Shown: positions 47,532 through 60,500 of the stretch, piece after piece | Layout of the letters: each line of letters opens with the position of its first letter | Position numbering within the stretch: the stretch's first letter is position 1 | Origin: Paroedura picta | Lineage: Eukaryota; Chordata; Lepidosauria; Squamata; Gekkonidae | DNA: 64,000 bases | Reading direction: 5' to 3' | Assembly: GCF_049243985.1 (NCBI RefSeq) | Contig: NC_135372.1 | Location: forward strand, 98,261,318-98,325,317 | Notes under the pieces: generated by a model | What the model was told of the DNA's origin: nothing | The model's database searches: none | Seen by the model: the letters and a program-made list of their open reading frames with translations, nothing else | Made by a program: the position numbers and the translations under genes

Positions 47532-48013
47532 CCAAGGCCCAGTGTACCTGAGGTACCACCTTTTTGCCTACACCCCCTAAAGAGCTCTATGCTCTACTAC
47601 CTCCAACTGCTTAGTGATCCCTGGCCCCAAGGAAGCTTGCTTGACCTCAATCAGGACCAGAGCTTTCCCCGCCCTGACCTCCACTTGGAGGAATGAGCTC
47701 CTAGAGGAGATCTTGTGGAACTAGAACCAATTCTACAGGACATGGAAAAGGCAGCTCCTCTGCCAGGCATCTGGTTGATGTCAACCAGAGCCATTACCTT
47801 CCTCTGGGCCCCTGAGCCTACCTTCTGGACCGTCCAACCACAGGTCCATCAATATGCTGCAGTTGTTACTGTTCACTACTGTTCTGTTGTTCTACTATAT
47901 TATTGTTCTATTATAGCCATTGGTTTTCTGTATTGTTACTGTTCCACTAATTTCTATGTAAACCGCCCTGAGCCTCCGGAGGGCGGTATATAAATGTTAA
48001 ATAAATAAATTAA
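47532..48013 (+). mobile_element. L2-type LINE 3' end
   Basis: GCCAAGGCCCAGTGTACCTG, GAGGAATGAGCTCCTAGAGG and the terminal GGGCGGTATATAAATG with an AAATAAATAAATTAAA tail mark the 3' UTR end of an L2-like element. Confidence 0.75.
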
Positions 48014-49799
48014 ATATATTAAATAAACAAAAAAGATAAATTGTAATAAAAGAAGTCCTGCTCTGAAATTGCATGCCATTCGCAGTTTTTGAAGTTTTTT
48101 TTTTTAATGCCACATTCATATTAAACCCGGAAGTTTTTAAAAACAGATCAAGGAGTTGCCATTCTGTCTTTCCCTTAGCTCCTAGGAATGGCTGAGGTTG
48201 GCCACAAATTATCTTTCTGCTCACCAGTTGTTATCATTGCATTCCCTTGGCACATTTTCTTCCCAATACCTTTCTTCCTGTTAGGTGCCTGAGGCTCACT
48301 GCAGTCAGTCTCCTAATATTAATGAGTGCAAAGACTACAGAGGGCATCTTTTGTCTTTTGACAGGGAGCAAGCCGTCCAGTTCCTCCTGAGGCTTGCAGG
48401 TTGCATTAATGTGGTCATGTCACCCATATCTGGCAGGCAAATCCACTACTGTCCAATGTGCAGTCAGCTCAGCACTGTTCTTTCAGCGGCGTAGAAGGTC
48501 TGAGTAATTGGTTTGAAGGGGTTTTAGCTCTAGTGAAGATCTGGTTGAGTGGCTGCTCTGAGCAGCAGGCTTGTTTGTACTGGAGGATGTCCCCCAGGAT
48601 AGCTTGCTAAGGCACAGTTTACTGAACAGAGTTTGCACGTCTCCCATCCATCTACTTGGCATCATTTGGCTGAGCAAAAACGTTCACTCAACAGGGGACT
48701 GTTAAATCAGCTCCTTGAAGCAGCCAAGAGTGCTTGAGTAGAGAGATCCCGTTAGTGACTAATAGCCTTCCTCCTAAAATGAGGTGGAAGGAAGCCAGTC
48801 TTATTTTCCAGGTGGGGTAGCTTAGAGACTTGTACAATATGGTAAGCAGCAGCCTGGCTGCCTCTATCAGTCTCTTAGGCTTGCTGGCTGCCACCTGTAT
48901 TTTATAATCATGATCTTAGTGGGGAAGCAGCAGCAGCTGTGACAAAGTCACCATAGCAAACAGGATGACAATGTTTTATTGGTTCACTTAAGACACAATA
49001 GGCCTGACTTCTCAAATCTCCTGTAAATGACAAGTTCTCATTTTTGCTTCCTGTAGTTTGTTTTTCTAGAAAAACCCACTTAGTTTCCACCTGTCATTTT
49101 GTAATTACAAGTGGTATATTATCCAAATCTGCCTAAATATTTTAGTTTCTTTTTCTGGCTTCTGTGTGTGCAAGGAGGAAAACAAATAAAAATGAAATTC
49201 AATTGAACAGGAAAAACTGTGTCACTTTTCAGGCTGCACTATGTCAGAACGAATGGAAAATGCATGCTTAAAGATACATAGTAAACTCTTCCTCCATGTT
49301 CAAGGTTTATCATTCAGGGAGAAAATCAGGACTCCTTTTTGTATATAACAGAGCTCTTGGGAGCTTTTCTTATTGGGCAAGTGAAGGCCATTCAAGCCTT
49401 AGCCTAGTGACTTTTTGGAAAAGGCAACAGAAAAGTACTCAAAGTTAAGAATGGGCAATTAAAATCTGACTCAAGATTTTAAGGGAAAGCCTGTTCCAAT
49501 TAACAGTGGCTGCATTTGATTCTTGCACCATATCCATCATGCATTCCACTAGAACTTCAATGTTTCCCTCTCTTCTCGGGAAGTTCAGATCCCATTAGCC
49601 CATACTTGTTGCAAGGTGCATCACTTTACATTTACCAGCATTGAACTTCATTTGTCCCAGTAGTCCGCAAACCTGGCCACTAATTATTCAGCCCTAGTTG
49701 GCCACTAATTTTTCAGCCCCAGAGGCAAGATCCATTTTGTTCTTCAGCTTACATATCCACTGCCAGAAAAGGTCGGATAATCCCCGTTTTTTTATGATT
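48014..49799. other. Intergenic DNA between BYSL and CCND3, nothing recognised
   Basis: No conserved exon and no element ends were seen on either strand. Confidence 0.4.
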
Positions 49800-51339
49800 C
49801 TTTTATTGCAATGTCATAAAATAATTTTCTGTTTTATGTAAGACATCAACAGCTGTTCCAGTGAATATTTTATTACCACACTTTATTTAAAGCTCTAATA
49901 TAGATATACCTGTGTTCATAATACATATTTTTCTCCTCTCTCAACACCATCCACCAGGAGCACTGATGGCACTTAAATTATGGCAAATCAAGCTAAAGTA
50001 CAATGGGAAAAGCTCACCTTGACAAATGTGATAGTCTCCAGTGGCGTTTTAAATAGCATCAATGTATTTGTCTTAGGTTGGAGGGCAAGGTTTGCTCCCG
50101 ACTCTATATTACATTTGCAGCTCAAGAAATATTTCCCCAAAGTTATCTGTTTTTAAAAAATGCTTTTCCCTCTCAACAATATAACGCTTAACTGCAGTGC
50201 ACTGTAGCCCATGGCATTGTAAACTTTTACATGAAAGATCCCCCCTGTAACAGCAGGTAAGTTACTCTTTTCCCTTCCTGGTCCCATCATGCATTCATCT
50301 ATTAACGTATAACCTCCGTTCCTTCTGAGGTGTCTGCATGTATCAAAGCGTGTGAAGGAGGGAAAGGAAGTCAATGAGATTTTTACATCCACATATAGCA
50401 GCACTTGTTGGATATACTCTGAATGTGAAAGTTCCAGGCACTGACTAATCATTCCCAAGTAAACAACCCAAAGATAGTTTTCGATATGACAAGAAATGAT
50501 GGACCAGGACACCATATTTTATTGAGTCCCCACCCCTCACTGAGCAGGTTTCTAAAGTCTCTTCCCAATAAATAATACCTCATGAATCTTGCAGAAGTAA
50601 TTCCATGCCATTGGGTGCAGCAGGTAGGAACGAGTCCCCTTCAGTCTCAGTACAGAGGAAATTTCTCTCTGCAAGCTTTCATGTGGCTACCAACACTATA
50701 ATCACCTAACAAACCTAAAAATAGCACCTAAAAACAAAAAAGCCCCACATGTTTCATTTTCCCTGAAAAACGGTTGCTTGTGCTACTATTAAACCTTCAA
50801 AGGAGAACTCAGGCTTCTGTGGCACTCGCAAAGGAGTCCAGCACCACCCTGGGCACTTTGGTCCCTGACAATAACCATATATGGTAGCATGAGGAAGGAA
50901 GTGGGGAGTGAATATTGAACTTCCTCAAGGAAGGCAAATACGGTTTAAATAACAAAGTGCGTTTTCTTTACTGGTATGCATGAAATTGGCACACAGCAAT
51001 GACTGGGACAAAATGGCAGTGATCAGCAGCACCCTGCGACAAAGCAAATCAACTGATGAACTTTGGGAACCAATATGAAGCTAGCTCACTCTCCAAGTTT
51101 AAGTATAGCTCACCCATCACAGCAAGCACCCCTGAGCCTAGGAAAGTCAGAGTAACAAGCCCCAAACACTCCTAAATTCAAGGTGACAAATTCACTTTTG
51201 AGACCCAGCTAATTCACCTAAGCCCCATCAATGTTCTTTTTATAGGGCAATATGTGCTCAATTCCTCACATTCTTCGTTGGTCATGTGCAAAATGCTTCA
51301 AGCCCTTTTTGTGAAGTTCTACTTGCTGGGAGGGGTTTA
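49800..51339 (-). other. CCND3: Probable CCND3 3' UTR with candidate poly(A) signals
   Basis: Immediately 3' of the CCND3 stop there are about 1.5 kb in which I see no transposon remnant, unlike the flanking DNA. Minus-strand AATAAA hexamers lie at 50518-50523, 49882-49887, 49869-49874 and 49802-49807. The cluster near 49.8-49.9 kb would give a UTR of about 1.5 kb and the one at 50.5 kb about 0.8 kb. Which is used cannot be told from sequence. Confidence 0.55.
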
Positions 51340-51510
51340 TCACAGGTTGATGTCTGTAACATCTGTAGGAGTGTTGGTCCAGATGACTTCCTGGGTGTCT
51401 TGGTAAACTGAATTCTTGTCAGGGTTGTATTCCTGTGGATGCTGGGAGGGCTGCTTCAGGTTCTCTGCTAAGGCAACCTCAATCTGTTCCTGACAAGCTT
51501 TTAAGCAGTC
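51340..51510 (-). CDS. CCND3: CCND3 terminal coding exon
   Basis: The exon encodes 56 residues plus TGA. Its middle is Gln/Asn/Pro-rich and poorly conserved, as is usual for D-cyclin tails. The last ten residues ([10 protein letters not shown]) keep the conserved phosphothreonine-proline context. The closing DINL is closer to the D2-type DIDL ending than to the mammalian D3 ending AIHL. Confidence 0.95.
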   Translation of the reverse strand, partial: DCLKACQEQIEVALAENLKQPSQHPQEYNPDKNSVYQDTQEVIWTNTPTDVTDINL

Positions 51511-54500
51511 CTAGGAAAGAGGAGAGAGTGGTAAGACAAATTCATTTCCCTGTTTTTCATGTGAGGTGTTTGTCTCTACTACCACATTAAATTAGATCTT
51601 CCTAACTTTTAAGGCATTAGACTTGGGCTTCGTTGCATCTGAGGAAAGGTTTTTTGCTCTAGTAAGGAAGCACAATTGACTAAGGTAGCAAGAATTCCAG
51701 CTTGTCTAAACCTGAATCCTACAGGAGCTATATCATTATCACAGTGGAACCAAAAAAAGAAGAAAAGAAATACCTCTTCCTGAAGCTGTTTCTAATAGGA
51801 GAAACCTGAAAAATGTTTAACTGTTGATGCAACAATGCAGGATTTCTCAATCAGGGTTTCATGAAACCCTGGGGTTTCTTGACAGCTGCATTTTTATACG
51901 GCCACTCCCAGCATAGCTGGCTTGTGGCGGTTTACAAATTAATATACATATCATAAAACACCTGTAAAACTTAATAAACAACAAAGTCCCCTCTAAAATA
52001 CAAGTCCAAAATGGTGGTGTTAAAGAAATCTCCTCCCCAATGGACCGCTGCCCTGGCCCTCAGTCATGTCATCTCTACATCACATAGTATAACAATAACA
52101 ATATCCAAATGGACCCAGGCAGGGCCTAATACACTAGCCCAGAGACCCTGGGGGATGGGGGCAACCCGATCTTAAACCCTGGACTCTCCATCCAGTCTCA
52201 TCCAAATGCCTGGTGGAAGAGCTCAATCTTGCAGGCCCTGTAGAACCTCAAGAGCTCCGTTTGGGCTCACAGCTCTTTTGGGAGCTGAGTCTGAAAGGTA
52301 GGGGCTCTGACTGAAAAAGCCCTGGCCCTGGTTGAGACCAGGCGTACCTCCTGGGGCCCTGGGACAACCAGCAAGTTCATACCTGCAGGGCGTCCTGTGG
52401 GGGGCATAAGCAGATAAGTGGTCCTGCAAGAAGGTAGGACTCAAGCCACGTATAGCCTTAAAGTTCAAAACCAATACCTTAAACTTGATCTGGAAGCAAA
52501 CTGGCAACCAGTGCAGCTGCCTCAGCAATGGCTGGACATGGGTCCCCCAGTGAGGACCCATGCAGCTGCACTCTGTACCAGTTGCAATTTTTAGATCAAA
52601 GACGGGTAGGCCTGTGTAGAACGAGTTTCAGAAGTGTAATCTGGAAGTGAGCACTGCATAGATCACTGTTGCCAGGTATTCCGAGGACAGGTAGGACACT
52701 AATAGCCGTGTCTGGCATAGATGAAAAAACGCCGTCTGGGCTTCCCTAGTGATCTGACCCTCCATAGACGGGCATTAAAAATCACCCCCAAATTCCTGGC
52801 CCAAAGTGCAGATTGCAATTGTGCTTCATCCAGGCAGGGAAGGCACACTTCCTCATCCTGCTCCCTTCTACCCAGCCACAGGACCTCTGTCGTGGAGGGG
52901 TTGAGTTTCAGGAGACTCTGATCCATCCAGTCACTGCTTCCAAACAGTGTAAATGTTTACCTGCTTCCAAACAGGTAAATTATCTGGGGGGAGATCTAGC
53001 TGTCCATCCATCAGGAGAGAGAGCTGGGTGTCAACTCGCCTACTGATGACATACTAGGTCATAACTCCAGACCAACTGGGCTAGAGGGTGCATATAGATG
53101 TTAAAAAGCGTAGGGGAGAGTATCGAATGGGAGTTCTGCATGATATTCTGCATGATTACACCACTTCTGTGGCTTCTCGAAGCCTGAAAAATGTGTCAGG
53201 TGTTTATCAATGATAAAGAAGTTGAGAAAGCCTGATCTGCAGTCTGACAGGTAGATAAGCTGGTATTCTGTTATTCAGAGAGAACATGCAATTGTAACAT
53301 TTATCACATTGTATCGATTGACCACCTGCTCCTAAGAATTTTTGAAACTTAGACAAGAGCTGATTTCTTCCCTATTTACTGCGACTAAGCGTTCTGCTGT
53401 TTCCTATTTGTTGTTGAAGCTGCCACATCTTAACACCGCCCGCGGCGCCGCGGACTAAAGCGGTAAGGGGCTCTGGGGCGGGATGTGTCCGGGATGAGGA
53501 AGGGTCCGAATTGGACTCTTCCTCCGGACAGACAATCGGAGGGACCAATCCAAATTGGTCCCTCCGATTGCCAGCCCCGAGCAACTGCGAGCCGCGCACA
53601 GCGGCTCACAGTTGCTGCTTTGCCGGCGGCCTGCTGCCGCCGCCAACACTTTGGCCCCCCGCCTTAGTCTTAACACTTCGCGCCCCCCTTAGTCAACACT
53701 TTGCCCCCCCCGCTGCCGCCAACACTACTAGTGCCCGCTGTATCCAAGGTACAGCGGGCTATATTACTAGTTGTTAATGACACTGTTACGAAACCATATT
53801 GAATTATGCAATTCATGTTTCTTGTAAACCACCCTAAGTCATAAAGGTATAAAAATAGAAATAAATAAATAAATAAATATAGTAAGGACTCTGTTTCTTC
53901 AGCCACTGAGAATTTTGGATACTGAGCAATGTAGATGGGTGAGTTACATACAGGGTTGCTAGATTTTTGGCTGCCATTGTAGAAATACAAACATTCTAAA
54001 ACAAATGTACATTTAGTTGGGATGTAGACTTCTGTTAGCTGCTTAAATAAAAACTCTCAGCAGGTGTTCAAGAGCACTGAGTTGAATGAACAGTAATAAA
54101 AAAAAGAATTTAATTTCAAAAAGCCCTGGAAAGCACCTCTCTTAATTTGTTTCCTTGATTTGTTTCTCCATTCTGGCCCCCACCTGGTGGAACAAGCTCC
54201 CAGAGGAGACAAGGACCCTGACAGAACCTAAACAGTTCCACAGGGCCTGCAAAAGGAAGCTCCTCCGCCAGGCATTTGGTTGAAGTCGACCTAAACTACC
54301 GCTTCCAATTGGCCCCCAAGCCCCCCCCCCCACTATGACTGATACTAATCGGCTTTACCCACTGGGTAAACACCTGTTACCATATGTTATCTGTATCTTT
54401 TCCCCTTTTCTGTAAAACGCCCTGAGCCCTCGAGGAGGGCGGTATATAAATATGATAAATAAATAAATAAATAAATAAATAATGACAGCTTTCACTAGCC

Positions 54501-57500
54501 ATGAGGAGTTGATAATGGCAGTGCTAAGATTATTTCTCTCTTTTGACAGATTGGAGATGAAGCCATCTCAGAGGAATATTACAAACTAGCTGTAACTGAA
54601 TTGTCCAGAGAATATTACTGCTAATGTAATGATCTTAGTGCAAGAGAAAATCCTAACCTCGGAGGATTTGTGTGCAACAAATGAGAAGGAAACTCCTCTC
54701 ATTTTGTTGTGACTCATGGTGGTGAGACCCAACAAGCACCAGAGCCTCACAGAACTCCATCTCTAAAGGCCAGAAGTCACCTTCTTGCCCCTAGCTTGCA
54801 ATAAGTTGACATTTTGTATTGCAGAGACTGAGAGTTCTAAGTAGATCCCCAACACGCTCCTCGAGGCTGGCTCTGTTTACGGGATCCTGTTATATATACA
54901 CAATCTTACAAAGAATCCACATATGGTTCTTCGAAATTGACAGAGGATGTGGCAAGTAAAAATAGCAACACCCAACACTTCTTCCCCAAGATGGTTCCAG
55001 TAACTGTGGCCTCTAAAACCTCTACCAGCAACAATAAGGACTCAGCAAGGCTGTTCTAGGCCATACTACATGAGGAGAGGAAAACGCTAGGTATAAAAGG
55101 AAAGAAGATTGGTTAAGGAAATTTAGACATGTTGCACACTGCACAGTCACTGTGCACATCCAGCTTAGTCCAGTCTTTTTCTTTTAGATGCTTTGGTTTT
55201 GGACAGGATGGATGGTAGTATTAGCAGCTGACTTAGATGGAATGCTGAGTTAACCTCAGACACAAAACATGTCTGTTCTTACTGTCATTGAGTCCCTGTG
55301 GAAGATACACAGTTCGTTTCTGGAGGGATAATGCTGCCACTTCCAACAACCTTCAGGTGCACATTACTGAGGCCACCTTCCATGACAGGAGATTAACTGA
55401 TTTTAGCAGTTCACAGGACAGTTTTCTGATCACACAGAACCATTGGGAGGATCTATGTCTGACAGGAGGGGCCAGTTGTCTTCTTCTCATTATTTGCAAA
55501 TAGGTTCTTGAGCCTTTGATGATCTAGGAGGGAACAATGCAACCTGCCTGTTTCAGATGTTGGTCTTGAGACCTTGCTTCCAACTGTCATAGAGCAAAGT
55601 TTCTTGCTGGCTGCCCATTGCCTGAACATCAGCTATATGTGGTTATATATGCACCTTGCACCTTCTTGATTGGAGCATAGCCTCCATTATTTTGCGAGAT
55701 AAGCCCTAAGCTTCTATGCCCTTTCAGTTTCCAGGCTATCAGGTGCAGCTAAGCCAGGAATGGGTGGAGGATGGGACTGTGATGTAGGTCTGGTCTGGTC
55801 AGCAGACTTCAGAGTGGCCCACTGGACACCTGCACTAATCCAAGTTTCACAGGTGTCTTGGCAAAAAGGACGCCACAAATATCACATCAATCTCTTCCAT
55901 CCTAATTCTGTTGATGGAGTGCATCAGGCCCACAGACCAGGGGGGAGACAATTAAATCTTGATCATAACTTCCTTACTTGGCAGATGCTTGAAGATACTA
56001 GGAGATCCACCACTGTGGTACCAAACCTGAGGGTGATCTAGATTAGCGGTCCCCAACCTTCTTGTGGTCGGGGACCGCCTCCGGGGGTGGGGGAGAGCCA
56101 GCAGCCTGGCTGCCGCAGCTGCGCATAGACATGCATGCGCAATTGCAACGCATGCATGTTTTTGCCACCAGGTGGCGATAATGTGCATGTGCAGAGTTGC
56201 CGCGCATGCACGTTTTCGCCAGCAGGGGGCGCAAACACGCATGCGCGGCAGCTCCACGCGTGCACATTTGCGTCGCTGGCGTGCCGGCTGCCGCGCTTGC
56301 CTCTTCCCCCCCTCGCTGCAGGGGGGGAGGCAGGCATGGCCGCTGGCGGCCCGGTACTATGGCCTTTGTGGCCCGATACCGGGCCGTAGACTGGGGGTTG
56401 GGTACCCCTGATCTAGATGAATACCTGTTGGTCCAGGTTCCATTATCCTGGGCACAAATCCTTCCCGCTTAATCAGTCTGCTTCCAGGTTGGTTTTTGAG
56501 GTACCATTAAACTAGCTAGGTTCCTTTCCACCCATACTAAGAAGTACTTGGCTTCCAGGAAAAGAAATTTTGACCTGATGCCTCCCTGGACATTGCTGTG
56601 TGCCTTTGTTGACATGTTGTCCAAGCAGACTAGCATGTGATGGTCCTACATATGCCATTGGAAGATTGAGATGGCTAGTCTAAGTGTGCAAAGCTTCAGT
56701 CAGTTGATGCTGTGTGTCCCCCTCTGTGCTGCCCCATCTTCCTTGGGCTACCATCCCCTTGCAATGGGCTCCCCAGCCTCTTTGATTAGCATCCATGGTA
56801 ATGACAACCTGATGCAGATGAATGAAACTGATCCCTTTATTTGGGTTCTTGCACATCTTTCACCTCTTTAGTTCCTTTTTTAGACTGGCTGATATCTTGT
56901 ACCTTTTAGGTATGTTCCTTTGAGAATGAAAGTGATTCCGCTATAGCAGTGGTCCCCAACCTTTTTATTACCGGGGACCGGTCAACACTGGACAATTTTA
57001 CTGAGGCCTGGGGGGGGGAGGTAGTCTTTTGCTGAGGGATGTCGCTGCCGCCTTAGCCCCTGCTCCACTTGCTTTCCCACTGGTGCCCCTGACTTCCCGC
57101 TGACTACTGGGGGGTTCTACCAGCAGCAGCTGTGCAGTGCCACACCGAGGGGAAGCCCCAGCCATGGCGGCTGCTGGAGAGCACCAAAGGTGAGCCGGTG
57201 GCAGGGCAACAGCCAGGGAGGAGGACAAGTAGGAGCCGCAGCCCAGTACCAACTGATCCTCAGTCCAGGGGTTGGGGACCGCTGTGCTATAGGGTTTTGG
57301 AGTAGTATTGCACCCACAGAATCAAGTCTATGGTTGATATCAAGAGACTGTGTATTGCTGCCAGATGCATGAGAGCTGCAGAGCTGCAGAGCTGCAGGTA
57401 AGTTCTTGTTCTGCCTGAAGGGTAGTTTGTCTCTGATGAATCCTGAGATGGTATCTAAAAGGATCAGAACCCTCTGTAGTCTTTTGTGTCTTTTCCTCAT

Positions 57501-60500
57501 CCTGATAGTCGGAAGCTGCAAAAATGCTGATGTCATCACTTTTGAGACCTTATTCATGCTGGAGGAGGTTGAAGGCATGGCCCTCTTTTCTTTAGTATCA
57601 ACAAGGACTTGATCCAGGTTGGATTCTCCAAAGAGGAGACTGCCTGAGAACTCTTCTGATGAGTTGCTTTTGGATAAGGAACCCACCTTCCAGTGTTTCA
57701 ACCAGATCTTCATTTTGCTTGCACCCAAGTGTAGAATTGGATGGAATCTTGGGAGGTGTCAAAGGCAAATTCTGCCACCTAACTCATTTTGACCTCTTCA
57801 GATTCAGCAGGTTTATGTCTGGGTTGTGCAGTACATCATCTGTCCAGATGATTATAGCACATGTAAAATTCAAAGCACTGCCAATGCCCTGATTGCCAGA
57901 GATGATGGTGTGATTTCTTCAAAGCCATTTTATTCTTCCTATCTACTGCTTTAAAGTTATTCTCCCTGTCCTTGGGTAGGATGGGTCCTGAATGCAGGGC
58001 CACCACTACTGCATCCCCCAGAGGCAACTTAGGGTCTTCCATAGCATCCTCTGGTAGAGCATAAAATATTTTGGCAATAGATATTAATGAATTGGCACTG
58101 CCTGGCACTTTCCTCTTGAATGTTGTGCTCAAATAAGGTAAGGGAGAACCCATTTGCATTCTGGCAGGCCTTCTGAACCCCCTGCTATCCAAGTTGGCAG
58201 ATGTTGACATCCTTGACTTTTTTAGAGCCTCAATCTGATAGTTTAAGGTGCTAATCACCTTGTTTAGAAGGTGTTGAAAACTGTCTGTCCAAAAGCTTGG
58301 GGGGGGGGGAGAGAAGAGTCCTCTCCTGTGCTTCCTTCTTTCTTTTTCCAGATGCTATCAGTTTTTTAGCTGCTGCTGCTATGGGAGCTACTCCAGCTGG
58401 ACCCTGTCCCACTTCCATAGTGTTACACACTGTTTCTTAACATTTTAAAAAACACTCCTTAGCCTTTCCTAAAAACAACCTGGAGGTTCTTGAATCTTCC
58501 TAGAGAGTTCTCACTTTCTTGACTGCCTTGAAGCAGATTTCTAGCCTCCCCTCTGAGATGTAGGGCTATCAAACTGGAGGACCAGCCTATGATCCCTCCA
58601 ACAGAGAGTTACACACAAATTTGCACAACCCTATCTGAGCAGAGCAGAGGGGTGATCTGATCATCTTAGATGACTTCCTCCTACTGAAGGAGAATGCCAC
58701 AGATCATGAGCATGGTAATGTGATACAACACCCACTGCTGTCATTAACCACTTCACATCCAAAATTGTTTGTATTCCCAATCCTCGGTAGAAGAATACAC
58801 ACCTATCATGCCTAACAAGGAGCTGGTGAAACCAAAACTTATACTGGGTGAAACTATCAAATGATATGCATAGGACAAACCAAACATATTTGTGCCTTCA
58901 GTATGTATATTTCCATGGGAGGTAAGGGGAAGAAAATCTGTCTCAGACTCTAGAAGTAACAGGGAAACAAAAGAAAAAAATTACAGGTTTTGAGCAAAAT
59001 GCAGAGGTGTAAAGAAAGTGTAATACTCCCAAATGTTATCCTATCCCCTACTTGTTACTAAGGTAGATTTCACAGTTTTCTAAAGTGAGACTAGAAATTT
59101 TAGAACAAATGTGTGAAGTCTCACAATATCATATGGTGCATGAAGTTCTTTAGCCTCCCACTCCAGCAGAAGACCCATTGAAGTTGGAGAAAGTCTTCAA
59201 AGTATGTGGAGCAGAGGCCAAAGTCTTTGTTATTATATGCTGTCCATAGCTCTTAAAATTCCAATGCTGTTCTTCTAACTGCCCCCCATGCATAAAGCAG
59301 CTGGAGGACTCGTTATCTAGATGCCAAGGAAAAATTAAGAAAAGGCAAAAAGCAAAACAAAGGTCTACATAGTGCAAAATGTAATCAAGCTTCACCCAAG
59401 CATAGCTAGTATAGCAGATGAAGAAACAAATCAAATCAGGCTGCTATTAAACTTCTTGGACCAGGCAAAATTATCCTAAATAAATAATTTTTTGGCCAAT
59501 AGAAGCTTCAAAGCCCATGGCTAGACTCCATGCACTTCAACTTTAACTAGCTTGATACCACCAAGCAACCAAATCAGTCTGGTGGTGGTGGGATCTCTAC
59601 TGGCATAACAGCTTGGCTTCCTGGTCTGATGTCCTCCAGTCTTAATAAGCAATGCTTCAATTATGTCATTAAATGCCATCAACCTGTATTTAACATATGG
59701 AGAACACCGGGACACAAGGGACAAAGTAGCTTTTAACCTTCGAGAACCAACGTAAGAGTGGATGAACAGCTCGTTACAGCATGCAGCCCTACCCAGAAGC
59801 ATATTAAGCACGTCAGAAGGCTTGGCAAAGGAGATGCTATGAGAAAAATGGCACCTCTGCTGATTTGTTCTCCAAACTAAAGTTCACAAACAAATACTCA
59901 AAAGCTCAGGAAAACAGGAAATGTGCAGGGAATGAGAACCCAGCTTTTGAGACAAACTGGAGAGAGGTTAGGGTAGGCTGTGGCCACCTCTGGTCCTGGC
60001 AACTCTATGTGCATCTAATCTTCTTTTTGTCAGCTTTCCACTTTCTGTAATCCTCTCCACCTCCCACCTGTTCTCTACTGCCTTCAATCAACTGTGCTCA
60101 CAGGGACAGCATTCAGCCCCAAGCTCATTCACAGTAGCAGCTTGTGAGCAGCTGGTTGCAAGCAATTCAAAGGGCCTGCGGCAAAAAGCCAAGGCAACCA
60201 GAGAGAGAGTGTGTGTGTGAAGAGATGAGATTTCTGCTCCAGGATTCTCAGAGAGAGATTACTCCAAAAGAGGTATGATTCCACAGCCTCTTTCTCTGCC
60301 TTTCAAGTTTTTGCCCGGCAACAAAAGATATAAAAAGTCAGTGAGGGTTCCAGAATGCCAATTTAAAATGATCTGCTTTGAACTTCATCCTTGCCTTGAA
60401 TGATCTAACACAGTAGTCCCCAACCTTTTCCGGCAGGGGACCGGGGGGAGGGGGGGAAGAGGGAGAGCGGCACTCACCGCGCAGCGCTCAACAGTGGGTG

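Larger units (their letters stand above)
54900..58900 (-). mobile_element. DIRS-like (tyrosine-recombinase) retrotransposon fossil
   Basis: Minus-strand protein fragments follow the DIRS order: a gag-like region (about 58.4-57.3 kb), an RNase H-like region (about 56.9-56.4 kb) and a tyrosine-recombinase-like region (about 55.8-55.2 kb). I recognise no intact domain, and the ends were not located, so the limits are approximate. It is clearly broken, with many disruptions, and looks old relative to the two hAT elements (56044-56410 and 56947-57284) that landed in it. It lies in CCND3 intron 4. Confidence 0.65.

Noticed and set aside
54541-54625. Short open frame after TTTTGACAG ([20 protein letters not shown])
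   Set aside because: It looks exon-like at first, but is too short, has no family match and has no supporting donor or partner exon.
57117-57728. 203-codon minus-strand frame that looks like a gene
   Set aside because: It runs from the DIRS-like fossil into a hAT MITE. It is part of a broken element, not a host gene.
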